Shown here one piece after another: positions 24,742 through 36,274 of a DNA stretch of 64,000 bases; positions within the stretch are counted from its first letter, which is position 1; each line of letters starts with the position of its first letter. The translations under genes were made by a program, and so were the position numbers. The stretch comes from Pseudoscleropodium purum (lineage: Eukaryota; Streptophyta; Bryopsida; Hypnales; Brachytheciaceae), in the NCBI GenBank assembly GCA_963969395.1, contig OZ017797.1, positions 8,618,001 through 8,682,000 of the forward strand, read 5' to 3'. The notes beneath the pieces were generated by a model that ran no database searches, was not told the DNA's origin, and saw nothing but the letters and a program-made list of their open reading frames with translations.

Positions 24742-25011
24742 ACATTAGAAGAACTTTGAGGGCAAAGGAGGGGCGTTTCAAGCTTGTTCTCCTTGCTAGA
24801 AACTTCAAAACTACAGTCAGAATATTTAGTTTAAAAAAAAATATTAAATATTATTCATTTCTTAAATGATTATTAAAATGATTGAAATAATATTCAAATA
24901 TTAATATTTGATGTGGCAAGGACTTGGTCACGTCAAACTATGAATGTAGCAAAGTTTCCCAAAAATCCTAGAACTCATTGTCTTCAAAAGCCTTCAAATC
25001 TCTTCTAATGT
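24742..25011 (+). mobile_element. Family E MITE-like element, copy E3
   Basis: A 270-bp diverged copy. The left end is ACATTAGAAGAACTTTGAGG; the right end, inward, is ACATTAGAAGAGATTTGAAGG. The interior keeps the 'gatgtggcaaggacttggtc' equivalent of the E1 core. Confidence 0.6.
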
Positions 25012-25727
25012 TATTCTATTATGCCAAAATGAGACCTAATATTCTAATTCAAAAACAATTCAGGTTTTTCACTTAACTATGAGTAGTTGAGTTCCACTAA
25101 TTCTAATTTGCATAACATGTATGGTTGTTTTACTTCCTACCACCCCTCTTGTATAAACAACTTTTCTTCTCTTCTTTCTACACCCAAAATAAATGACTTT
25201 TGAAGTTATGTGACATAGCTACCAATTTTTTTTTATTTCTTTAAATATAATAAAGAATTTTCTAAAACTATATTTTATGAAATAGGTGAACATCTTGAAA
25301 ATCAAGGCAAACGTGATCTAATGTTAGTGATCTATGATGAATATGGCATAGCTAACCTTAACCTAGCCTCCTCCCATACCAAGCCGAATTGCCCTTTACT
25401 TCAACTTGGTCATAGATTAATCAAGCTTGCCAAAGCTTGATGTTTTGGACAATTTTTTTCCCTCTTGTCATGTAGGCTAGGTAGCTAAAACCTATAACTC
25501 CATCATTCACATTTTTGAGAGAATATTGTATGTACAAGCCATAAATTGTTGGAAAAAAGGCTTTGTATGAGATTTTTCTTGAAGCTAGTTTCCTAATGGA
25601 ATCTTTTGATATATGTTCCCCAATTTGAAATGTTATAATTTTTTTTTGAGTATGTATCTAATTCTTTCTTAAAAAGAATTCATGCAAAAAAGTTAAATTA
25701 AGTTGTACAAAAGTATTTCTCAATAAG
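25012..25727. other. AT-rich intergenic stretch with no feature seen
   Basis: No coding signal or repeat end was recognised. Confidence 0.5.
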
Positions 25728-26014
25728 TCATTAAAAGAGAATTGCGGTAAGTGGAGGGCCATTTCAAACTTGTTCCCCTTACTGGAAACTAATAGTATGC
25801 TGTCAGTTTTTTTAATAATATTTTTTAATTTAAAAATGAAATGAAATGAAATTATTTAATAATTTTTTTTTCAAAAAATATATAAAATAATTTTTATTAT
25901 AATTTGATGTGGTAGTTGTTGTGCCACATTAACTAGTTGCAATGGTGGGGTTCCCAATATCCAAGAACCTAGGGAACTTGCAGCTTTATAGATAAGTTGA
26001 ATTTCTTCTAATTG
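25728..26014 (+). mobile_element. Family E MITE-like element, copy E4 (diverged)
   Basis: The left end TCATTAAAAGAGAATTG and the right end, inward, ACAATTAGAAGAAATTC are weak versions of the family ends. The interior retains 'gtggagggccatttcaaact' and 'ttgatgtggtagttg', matching E3. Confidence 0.5.
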
Positions 26015-26844
26015 TTGCCCACCTAGTTGCCTAAAAGTTGAATATCCTCCCTAAGAAAATTCAACTTTTAATACTATAATCTTGCAATTTGTGTGGTCAA
26101 AACCTTTTTTTTACTACAACATAATGAACTAGTATACCAATAGATGCTATAGTAAGATGCAACAAGATTTCATTTGTCATTTTTTTCAGTAGCAATTATA
26201 GAAAAATGAGTATTTAATTAAATTCTAATAATTAAAAAAATCTCATCCATACACAAAGGGAATGATAATTAAATGTTTTGGGAGTTCCATTTCATTTTAT
26301 TGATTAACATTTAGAAAGTTTCAAACAGGCATTGGAAAGAGAAAGGAATGGTATATTGGTACGTATTATTGAGAGGCACACATATTTTAGAATATGTGTT
26401 CAAGCACTTCAAGGTTCATAATATTGTCATTATAAATAGAACCTCTTATAGTGTATGGTGCCTAAATTATGCACAAAGAGAAGTTTATGCATTTAGAAAG
26501 GTCACATTTATTGAAATTTGGTAGGAATAATTATTTTATTATGAATTTGTAGAATAAAGTTTGACAAAAAAAATGACTAGGAGCTCATGAAGAAATTAAT
26601 TACAAAGCTACCCTATCCAAATAGGTAAGCAAGATAAGAAGACACCTATTCAAGTTGGGAATGCCATGGCAATTTCGTGCTTGTCTTTATACAATATTTA
26701 TTTACTAATCCTCTAATCTGGACGTTGTTTGCAAGATTTTTGAGGAAATTATTGTAGACAATTGTAATAGTGTGCTCTAATAAGCTTCCATGCTCTAAAA
26801 GCAATCATGACATTGAGGTACATTTTTCTTTCTTCATTGTATCA
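26015..26844. other. AT-rich intergenic stretch with no feature seen
   Basis: No coding signal or repeat end was recognised. Confidence 0.5.
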
Positions 26845-27060
26845 CTAGTGTACATTTTAGGAGGTGGTTGCCTTTAGTTACTACTGCATTTCAACTTCAA
26901 AAATTTGTAACTAATTCCACAAAGGTTCAAAAAATATGAAACAACTTGGGTTAGATGCCATTTCGATTTTTCTTCCCCTGAAAATTTGCTGAGAATTGTT
27001 TCAAGGAGTTTAGCCTCCTCCCCAATAGCCTCCTCCCCAAGGGTAATCAGCTCTTAAATG
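26845..27060 (-). repeat. Repeat F, copy F5, inverted
   Basis: Reverse complement of the F core ('ttcaacttcaaaaatttgta', 'aaaaatatgaaacaacttgg', 'gaattgtttcaaggagttta'). A 15-bp piece, TAGCCTCCTCCCCAA, is duplicated in tandem inside it at about 27010-27040. Confidence 0.7.
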
Positions 27061-28181
27061 GTCGCTTTGTGAGCAGCTACCTTACATGTGTTCCAAGTCC
27101 TGCTTGGTAAATCAGGCACTCCAAAAATCAGATCATACAAATGCTATAAACGTTTAGTTTAAATTTCCATCTTGAACTGAATCACACGCAAATGTCTCCT
27201 GTCTGCAAATTCTTTTATTGCAGAAGTTGTTATGCAATAAGAGAGGCGGGATGCACTAAGAGAGGATCTACTTGTCCTTCAAATAACGTATAAACATTCA
27301 AAGACCATTTCTCAATAGACAAGCTAGTTAGGTGAACTGGAGCTAATTTTGGACAATCTCAATTTCTTTTTTGGTCAAATAAATTTGGTGCACATGCAAC
27401 TGTAGAGCGTTGGCAGTTGCAAATATACGGAAAAAATACATGACACGAATAAGAACTAAAATTAGAAATTTGTATAATAGGTTCCAAATTTATGGAAACT
27501 GCCGGCATATAGTACAATTCACGAAGTACTTGCTAACAATACAATCCACTTGTGCCTCCTGTTGCAAGGCAGAGGTCACCTTATTCCTTTTCTCGTGACC
27601 AGTCCGTGCAAGTGCAGGGAACTACCTGCACGAAGGTAATAACTATAAAGTCAGTACTGGACTCAAAGACTGCAAATCACTGCATATCATTGTCATCTAC
27701 CTTAGGCTACTATCGAGACTCTGGACTCCGAATCTCTGACTTAATCTCGTCATCTCTGCAGTTCGTGAAGTGCAAGCATTCGTCTTCCCAAGTGAAAAGA
27801 AACTGACATGTCTGGCAGGGCTTAACACATTCCATTTCACGTTAAGTATGCACACCTGTAATCGTCACTTATTGCAATTCCAAAAACTGATGGAAATTTG
27901 GATGTGCTTTTTCAGTTTAAGGTAGCAATTAGAAGTGGAAGCAAATATATTCAATTCTGAAGTTCATCTGTGTAGAGCAGCAAAGATTGCCAGCAGGGGT
28001 CACTCAAAAATTAAGCTTGCGCACAAGCTGAAAAGAATACAAATTTACATGATCACACGTATTCAGTGATTTCTCCCGCTACCGTAGTAGTTTACCAATT
28101 GCCATGGTTTCCTTCACCGTATTGCATCCATGCTCATATCAGTTTATGTTTCAGGCAGAGTTGATACTGGGTGCTCATACC
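27061..28181. other. 3' flank of the CxxC-pair gene, no feature resolved
   Basis: GC-richer than the DNA to its left and probably includes the 3' UTR of the minus-strand gene ending at 28182. A donor-like GTAAGG overlaps the stop codon of that gene, so a spliced downstream exon here cannot be excluded, but I found none with a convincing acceptor and frame. Confidence 0.35.
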
Positions 28182-29321
28182 TTACTTTGATTTTTTTATG
28201 TTGTCCAAGCGCAGCATTTTTCTACAAAACTGCGCAATCACGTTCTTCTTTCTCCTGGATCCTGCAACAGAGTCAGAGACGGGCTTCTTCCACTGCGAAG
28301 GCGAAGGTCGGCAGGCTTGACAGAACGCAATGTCAACTCCAGGGTTACCCTGTACAATGATCCCCAAGTTTCTACCACAAGCACCGCACTCCAGCGATTT
28401 CGCCACTCCACACACTGTGTCAGTGTAAGCCCGAGCCATCTCCAACACGGCATCTTGGTGTGCGCCTCCCTCTCGCATTGAAATAGCTTTCTTCATAATC
28501 GGCTTCGGAATTGCTGTGTCAGAATTAGCTTCCAATTTCTGGCCCCATTTCCAACCATACCTCTGTGATTGTGTTCGCTGTACTCGCGAGGGTAATGCAG
28601 AGTGCCGTTCAGGACGCTCGTTAAATTGATCTAAAGTAGTAGATCTGCCTTGTTGTTGTGATTCCAAGGAATCATCACTGATTATACACTCTGTTGAACG
28701 GGGTTCTAATTTTCCAGATGAGGTAATACTCTTGGACCCGCGACCTTTCAAGAAGCTCCCTGTAGACCTACCCTGTTTAGCTTCTCTATTTGACGTTGCA
28801 CCGATTTGAAATTCCTTATTCCAAGTCTTGAGAATGGTGCGATTCGGCTGTGATTGAGGATTACCGTCTCTGTTCACCGACGGCCCGGGGTAATAATTCC
28901 ACCTATCCAACGAAGAAGCATTGCTGATTCTTCCATTAGCCTGGGTCTCTTGAGATTTCGGTCTATAAATATCAGTTGCAACGCCTGACCAGCGCTCACT
29001 TTGTGCACCTGAAAGACGGAGAGATTCCACCTTTTTCAATGCTTCACCCCACTGCGCTTGCCAAGTGAGCCTCTGCGCCTCGTCCATCCCTACTGGAGAT
29101 TCCGGGTGGGAGTCTTCATTCGGTGACTTCTTTTCCACCATGTGCAGCTTTTTGAGATTTATGTCAGATCCTGATGCTACTCTTCGGTGCTCGGGAACAA
29201 CATCCTTCTTCGCTTTTGCATCCACCGCGACGTTGCAGCAAAGTCCATCGCCATTGGCACCTCCCACATCAGTAACTAGGGCACCTGAACCAGCGGTTGG
29301 CAATCTCGAATATCGAGACAT
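28182..29321 (-). CDS. Unrecognised 379-aa protein with a C-terminal CxxC/CxxC pair
   Basis: One uninterrupted exon from ATG at 29321 (context CGCAATGTC) to TAA at 28184-28182. I do not recognise the family. The first 290 residues are Ser/Gln/Arg-rich and probably largely disordered. A compact segment follows with C312-G-A-C315, 18 residues, then C334-Q-A-C337, the arrangement of a small zinc ribbon. After it comes a basic tail (SRRKKNVIAQFCRKMLRLDNIKKSK) that could be a nuclear targeting or nucleic-acid binding region. Gene-like base composition over its full length and a TATA-like box at 29492 support a real gene. The stop codon overlaps a donor-like sequence (CAAAGTAAGG), so an alternative spliced C-terminus is possible. 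Zinc binding and nuclear location are inference. Confidence 0.75.
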   Translation of the reverse strand: MSRYSRLPTAGSGALVTDVGGANGDGLCCNVAVDAKAKKDVVPEHRRVASGSDINLKKLHMVEKKSPNEDSHPESPVGMDEAQRLTWQAQWGEALKKVESLRLSGAQSERWSGVATDIYRPKSQETQANGRISNASSLDRWNYYPGPSVNRDGNPQSQPNRTILKTWNKEFQIGATSNREAKQGRSTGSFLKGRGSKSITSSGKLEPRSTECIISDDSLESQQQGRSTTLDQFNERPERHSALPSRVQRTQSQRYGWKWGQKLEANSDTAIPKPIMKKAISMREGGAHQDAVLEMARAYTDTVCGVAKSLECGACGRNLGIIVQGNPGVDIAFCQACRPSPSQWKKPVSDSVAGSRRKKNVIAQFCRKMLRLDNIKKSK

Positions 29322-29491
29322 TGCGAGGAAGAGGTTTCTCTTTCATAAAATCTCCTCCCCACTCTGCAACATGTTCAAAACTACACAGTTTATATCGCTC
29401 ATATATACAAGTCCGGCCTTTTTTAGAATCAAAGGTTTGCTGAATCAAAGGCAAATTAAAGGCACTTTTTAAACCGAGGTTATGAACTGTG

Positions 29492-29501
29492 CTATATATA
29501 T
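29492..29501 (-). promoter_or_regulatory. TATA-like box for the CxxC-pair gene
   Basis: On the minus strand ACATATATATAG lies about 170 bases before the start codon at 29321, which would give a leader of roughly 140 bases without an intron. Placement is by motif and distance only. Confidence 0.4.
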
Positions 29502-30600
29502 GTCTCCCCAATGTGTCTTGCTTTCTCTCTCATTTTCTAAATTCTGCCTGTTAGCTGTAATTTACTCGGTCGTCATTCTGAACCTCACAAAGAGACTACC
29601 GGTACATCATCATTGACGCAGGGTTGCTGGAAAAATGAATCTTCCATTTCGATTCAGTTTTTTATTACATCCTTGATTGCCTTCGACTAGCTTTTTCGAT
29701 ACAGTGTTTTCAATGGCCAAGTTCTTAAGCTGTAAGTAGACTTCGATTGGAAAACTTTAAGAAATGGTTGAATTATTACTGAACTAGGAATCCGAGAACG
29801 TAATTAAACCATGCATTGAAGAACTTGCAAACTAGAAGCATGAAGTGCCTAGTGGTAGTCTAGATCCCGGGCTTATAATTCCAGTTTTCCCGATCAAACC
29901 ATAGCGGCCTCTGAAAGACGTTCACAAATTTCAGTAGCGTCTAGGATGCACTGAAGATTTCAAGAAAGGAGAAGTACGAGTAAAGCCTTACTCTGAAAAA
30001 AGAAGAATCGTTGCACACGTCGCCTTTTAAAAGTTCCTGCACGTCCAAATTGATAGAACTCTGTACTTCTTGACCACGAACTCGCCGAACCTAAGGAAGC
30101 ATAAAGAGCAACCTCGTTCAAAATATCCTCATCCCCCAAGCACCTGCTCATCAGATTTGCTCCATTTCTCACGTCTCAAAATGCTCATCAAACTTCCAAA
30201 CTTAGGAAGAGGACTTGAAATCAGTATTGCATCGTCATTGGAATGCCACCATTTCCAATCCTATTACAGAGCCAGAACCTCGCCTTAGCCTGCTCAATTC
30301 TATGCGCAAAACTCCTCAATCTAATTCTTCTTGACGCATCCTAAAATGCATCCACAAACTTCCAAGATTCTACAGTTTCCACCAATGTGTTCTAACTTCG
30401 ATCAGTCCACCGAACACCTCCAAAACGAAACGTAAAGAATCAAGAAACTACGAAGACTCCCGAACGATCAACAACACGAATAGTTCCGATCCTTGCTTCT
30501 GGCAACTCGCACCCCCGCTGAAAGGAGAATTTGAAACGCTCCTCAGACGCCAGCCTCCAAAGATTTCGTCACGGATTCACAGACTTTGCCAATTCAACCA

Positions 30601-30800
30601 CCATCGCCACAGAATTTCACCATTACTCACCACACATTGTCAGTCTCCTTCCACTTCTAATTTCCCCTGTCCAAATATATGCACATACATTACATCTTCC
30701 GCATCTGGTTTAACTCGGAAAACTTCATAGCTTTTCCATAACTGCAACAACTCTGGCACGACGAAACTAAACTATGCAAGACGCTAAGAATCCCGAGCAC
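30601..30800 (+). repeat. Direct duplication, unit 1
   Basis: Starts 'ccatcgccacagaatttcac' and ends near 'aagacgctaagaatcccg'. Repeats at 30841-31045, exactly 240 bp further on at the left edge. Confidence 0.85.
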
Positions 30801-30840
30801 TCTTAACATACAAATGAATGAAATGACGCCATTTCAAATT

Positions 30841-31045
30841 CCATCGCCACAGAATTTCACCATCACTCACAACACATCCTCTCCTTCCACTTCCACTTCT
30901 AATTTCCCCAGTCCAAGTACACATACGTTATACATCTTCCTCATCTGACCGAATTAACTCGGAAAGCTTCAAAGCTTCCCACAAGTGCAAAAACTCTGCC
31001 ATGACGAAACTATACTATGCAAGACGCTAAGAATCCCGCACCGTC
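30841..31045 (+). repeat. Direct duplication, unit 2
   Basis: Second unit, about 80-85 percent identical by eye to 30601-30800 with small length changes. It is located 1.3 kb upstream of the TATA-like box of the minus-strand gene. Confidence 0.85.
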
Positions 31046-31400
31046 TTTTCAAGCAGATGAAATTTCGGCTACTGCGCTCTTTTCTCTAGCTAGTTTCGCC
31101 TGCCTTTTCTGCTTCTTCTGCTTGTTCTTCTTCTTTATCCCATCTCCTTACTCTAACTAAGATTCTAAATGAGCTACGCAAAGACGTGAACTCGGGTACT
31201 ACGACTGCGGGACACGGATCGAAGAGAGAAGAAGGTTTAGTTCTGAAAGGGAAGGCTGCTGAAGGCAGCAGAGTGTAAGCTACAGAGGCTTGGGTTCATC
31301 ATGGAAGAGCCAGGTAGGTTGATAACCTCCGGACTGATACCTGCCGGGTACGAATGAAAGTGAATTGAATAGGGACCACTATCTGTAAGTTACTAATTTA

Positions 31401-33424
31401 TTGCTCATTCCTCCTTTCACATCATGGAGATTACTCCGGTCTCTGCTTGTTTATTGGCTTGTTGCAAATCAGTAATTCAAACGGAATTGGGAATTGGGGT
31501 CACATATAATATAGTAGTGGTTACCCAATAGAGATTTTCAAACTTCATGGGGGATAAAAATCTTAAGGGTACATTCCCACAAAGTGGGATATCTTAATAT
31601 TTTAGAGTTTAAGAGGGATAAAATAATAACACTAAGATCAAGGGGTTAAACTTAAAGTTTTATGTTGAGTGTTATCTTTGTAAGCATGCCTATTGATATT
31701 CCTGGATATTAGAAATAGATTCTCGAATGTACCTCCTTCCGATCTCTATTGTTCATAATATTGGTTGAGGGTTTCATTTTATTCCTCTTGTAGTTGAGGT
31801 TTTTTTTAAATGTTTCTTTGGTGTAATTATAACCTATAATTTCCTAAGTTGGATGTAGAAAATGTAGAAAGGCTTAGATAATATCCTAATTGCCGTAACA
31901 TTCTTAAGCAATTTTGATAACTCACTCTTCTCTTCATTGAAAATTAAAGCAAATTGTAAGGGAAAAACAACTTACATTCAAACACTTGTCATTTATTGTC
32001 AAGAGTATGCATACAATATTATTCAATGAGTGACCAATACTTGTCTTTTTCCTACAACTTTCAGTACCTCCCTCTTGACATGAAAGTAGGTTTTAGAATG
32101 TGCACAAAAAAAGAAGTAAGTTATAATTTCTTGAATTTCTTTCCAAAGGTGTTGGGACAACTTTTTGAAAAAATGATACACTCATGAATACATGGTACTC
32201 ATGATGAACTACCAATCTTTTGGAAATCAACTCCTTCAATGCATAACAAGACATTACATAAGCCATAACCAATGGAGCTATCTCTTGGATGGATTATATA
32301 ATCATTTAGAAAAAAAAATGGAACCTAATATAAAAATTTGTCAAAGTTAGACCAACAATCCAAATTTAAAGAATATTGTTTTGTTTTTTTTGTTTTTTTT
32401 ACTTTTTACTTTTTTAGGACGATGCATAGTCCAAAGTCTAGCAAGCTCTCAAGGCTCCAAATTTTCTCTAATGAGCCTTAGCCATGTAAAACTTGTTCCT
32501 CATCAATTTGTTTTTGTTTAACATTAACTATTTAATCCTGTAATTCAGTGGGTAATAAAGAATCCTTCTGTACTTTACAAAGACAAACTACAAACAAATG
32601 TTCATTTTGTGCAAAAAGGGGAGACCTTGAACATTAGTTTGCCACCTCAAATGAGTACTAGCTTTTGGATTTTTAAATTTTTAAAGCACATGATTCGCAC
32701 ATTATTGTAACAGCTGATTTCCATGGTCACCCGTCATTTTCGGGTTAAAAATCACAAGCCATAAGTTATGACATACGTCTTGACATGCCACTATGTTATA
32801 TAAGGTATGGATAGCTGAAACCCACCCACAACAGGCAGACAGGCTTTTGATGCACAAAACAGGCTTTTTTGTGCATGCAAGACACAAAACATTTGGACTT
32901 GTTCGTTTATTGTGGTGGAATGTAGGGTAGATTCATCATTCTATTTTATTTTAAATTCAGTTTTTCTATTTTTTTTCAGTTTTTTCCATTCTTTTTTGGG
33001 CACAAATGAAATGGATGTAGTTCCATTATTAAAGTTTTATTGTCGACCATTTCTACTGATAGCATAGGCCAATTGATCAGTGTATGGGACAGAGGGGAAA
33101 GATCCTGGTGACCAAACTAGGGTACCAAATATTCATATTGACAGAGTTGACCAATCATTTGAATGGGAAAAATTCAGTTCAATTATCACCGATTGCAACT
33201 GGAGTCTGACATGGGCACCATCTCGAAGGAATGCATGCACCCACATAATCTCCACTTTTATTGCTATAATTAAGCAAAAGCTGAGCGACTGTAAACATTT
33301 TTTTTTTTTTTTTAAACGAATGAAAGTGATTACATTGCAGAGAGAAAAAGAAACAAGATCACCAACAACAAGTGGCAGTGTTGAACGTTTTAGCATGAAG
33401 TAGTTTGCTCTCAAATCAACCATT
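31401..33424. other. AT-rich intergenic stretch with no feature seen
   Basis: No supported exon on either strand; a plus-strand frame at 33080-33403 overlaps a minus-strand one and a poly-T run and is judged non-coding. An AAGGGGTTAA word at 31640 recalls the TTAA-element ends but stands alone. Confidence 0.5.
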
Positions 33425-33700
33425 TAGGAGTGGATTGCCTTTATGGGGAAGTTAAACTCCTTGAAACAATTTTCGGTAAAAATTTTGTAGGAAGGAAAAT
33501 GGAATTGGCATCTAACCCAAGTTGTTTCAAATTTTTTGGACCTTTGTAGAATTAGTTATAAAATTCTGAAGTTGAAACATCATGGTCACTAAAAGCAACC
33601 ACCTCCTCAAATACACACTATTGGTACATTGAAGAAAAGAGAATGTACTTCTCCTAGTCATGATTGTATTTAGAGCATAGGCACTTTTAGAATAGACTAC
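33425..33700 (+). repeat. Repeat F, copy F2
   Basis: The best uninterrupted copy of the F core in the window. The junction 'aagttgtttcaaattttttggaccttt' at 33518-33545 shows the state before the insertion found in copy F3. It continues into 'aagcaaccacctcctcaaat' and 'gcattgaagaaa'-type blocks also found in F3 and F4. Confidence 0.75.
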
Positions 33701-36274
33701 CTTACGTTTGATTGAGCATTGGAGGGGGGGTAATTTTTTCCAATCCCAAAATAGAAATAAAGAAGATTGCACTATTTATCCTTTTGTTAATTTTCCATCA
33801 AATTTGGAATTAGTAGATATTAAGGAAGTATAGGTTGCAAATTGATTTGTTTTTTATGTATGGGCTAGCCTATTTATGAGAAGCGCAAAAAAAAAATTGA
33901 CCTTAGCAACTTCATTAGATGTCAATGTATTATTAGTCATCTAACAATGAAGGCCCTAGTCATCATCATGTTCTTCTCATTCATGAAAATAGGTCACTTT
34001 ATCTTGCTCAAATAGGGCCATGGTTAGAAACAAATCATATACCTTAGGCATGGGTTTTTTTAGCATGGTTTTACTAATAAATTTTTCTGGTATTTTTTAT
34101 TGGATTTAATTAGAAATTGAAAGGAGAATCTAGACTTTCTATTTGAGGTAATAGTTATATTTTTTTGCACATTGTATGAATAAATTATCAATTCCAAAGT
34201 ATTGCAAATTATACGTGTATTCAAAATAGACTCTAGATATGTTAGAGTATCTATTTACATATTGTGCAAGAATATAGACAAGAGAGATTCAACATAATTG
34301 TAGGTAAATTAGGTGTATTTACTTAAAAAATTATTTTTTAGCAAATGGACAAGAAAGTTGAGAAGTGTCATGTTAGAATGGGAAGTAGAAAATTTTTCTT
34401 AGGAGTGAAGATATCTTAGAGATATCATGTAGGTTCATATGGTAGAACCACCCATTGTTGATCAAGGACTCATTATCAACTTGTAGGGCTAAAATGAATT
34501 GCAACGAAGGTCAGAACAAATTTTCAACCAAAGTGTAGAATGTATCTTTCCTTGTTTTTGAAATTGGGACTAATCAAGTTATGGAAATTCACATTGCTTT
34601 ATATTACTGCAAAACATATTTGGAATCCTTTCAGTGGTCAACGATAGGTGGTTCGACCATATTTGGTTTTCATTGGCCTAATATCAATAGGCCTTAGAAC
34701 CCCTATGGCCAATTACAACCCTTATACATCAAGGAAATTCCATGCACCCAAAGAAGACAATCCCCTATACACAAGTGAAATTCCTATTCAATAAAGTTCA
34801 TCCCACCATTTCAAACTAATTGAAACTCTTCATGTTTAGTTCTTCAATCAATTCAAACATTGAAGGCACTAAAAAAGAGATACAAGGGTTGGAGTTGATA
34901 ATAATTTCATATGGCTTGCAAGTAAATTTTCTCAAGGCACAAAGTGAGATGTATTGTATTAATAGACAATGAAGCAAAAAGAAACAAAATACACATTTGC
35001 AATGAATTAACATTCCCCTCCATTAGAAAAAAATTGAGAGTCGTTGATTTTTAATTAAAAAAAATCTCCACCCCTATGATGCCATAGGTCTCCAAAAATC
35101 CTAAGATATAAATACAATAGTGATATACAGATACGTACTGAAATTGGCTATGGCTAAGTATTTGAATATGAATACAAATAATACTAAAATACAAATTTGA
35201 TATCGGGATATAGAAACATATTGAAGTATGATTACGGCTACAGCTATGGCTACGCACTTGAAATATACGGAATATTTCCCATATTGAATGGCACACAATG
35301 ACCACTTGAAAATTACAAATGGGGGAGGTTCGAAGAAGGGTACTGAAATTAATTTAATGTAAATCAATTTAAATTGAGTTGGGAGATGGGGATATGAAAT
35401 AAATTCAGTTCAAATTTTTTTTTTTTGAGCTCATTGTGATAGTTTGTCACAATAACAATGAGCTCAAAAGATGCAGTTTACTACATTACTACTTACTTTG
35501 ATGACAAACTTTCAATCTAAAAAATTCTCATGCATGCTTTATTTTAAACCTATCCAAAGTTATTGGAATATTCTAAAATCCAAATCAGGCACCCAACACA
35601 TATATGAGTTGGACAATCCATGGTTTATTATATAAAAATAAAAATAAAATCCTCATGGCTACAAAAAGATGTATATCCCAAATGACCAAAGTCCATTTTA
35701 TAGATAATAATTTTTTCACTCAAAAAACTTCTCATTCATTCAAAATATAACTTGAAGTTTAAAAAAACAGCCTCTTTTTACATCCAATATGATGAAATAA
35801 ATTATTTATATGAAGAATGATGTATTGTAAGTGAAAAACATGGAAAAAGATTGAAATTAATTTTTTGAGCATTCAAATTGCTGAATGTGACTTCCTTCAG
35901 CTAGAAATTTCATCTACACATTCATTTCTTCCTATCAAACATATAATAATGTAGAGGCACTCAATGGCATCCCTTTCTTGGTAGGGGAGTCATTATGAAA
36001 TACAAATCTAGGTGGATCATACATGGCTTATCATATCGATCAACAATCAACAATTAATAAGCTATGTTTGATATGTCTACATTAAGGTTCTCAAATGACT
36101 CTCCTTCCTAAAAAGTGACACCATTGGATACAAGGTCGCCATCGGGTGCCTACACCTTATTATATTGCCAAAATATTCAAGTTACTTTTACCAAAACAAC
36201 AAATCATGGTTCATGTCCTCAAATAAATGAAATTTCATGTGTGATGTAGTCTCCTCTTAAAGTGACCTTTTAAG
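33701..36274. other. AT-rich intergenic stretch, one perfect hairpin
   Basis: No gene. It contains degenerate 'atacaaat' repetition at 35100-35260 and the hairpin at 35423. Confidence 0.5.
35423..35469. repeat. Perfect 15-bp hairpin with 17-base loop
   Basis: TTTTGAGCTCATTGT at 35423-35437 pairs perfectly with ACAATGAGCTCAAAA at 35455-35469. Confidence 0.85.

Larger units (their letters stand above)
29502..31400. other. GC-richer upstream island with internal duplication
   Basis: About 1.9 kb with gene-like composition but no supported coding exon on either strand. It carries a pair of 200-bp direct repeats (listed separately). At its right end is a small plus-strand frame starting ATGGAAGAGCCAG at about 31301, followed by a good donor (GTAGGT). 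This could be the promoter and leader of the minus-strand gene, a divergent non-coding transcript, or the remains of a gene. Confidence 0.35.

Noticed and set aside
28182..29321. Idea that the Cys-pair gene is part of a transposon
   Set aside because: It has gene-like GC, a TATA-like box and no flanking repeat ends; nothing ties it to a mobile element.
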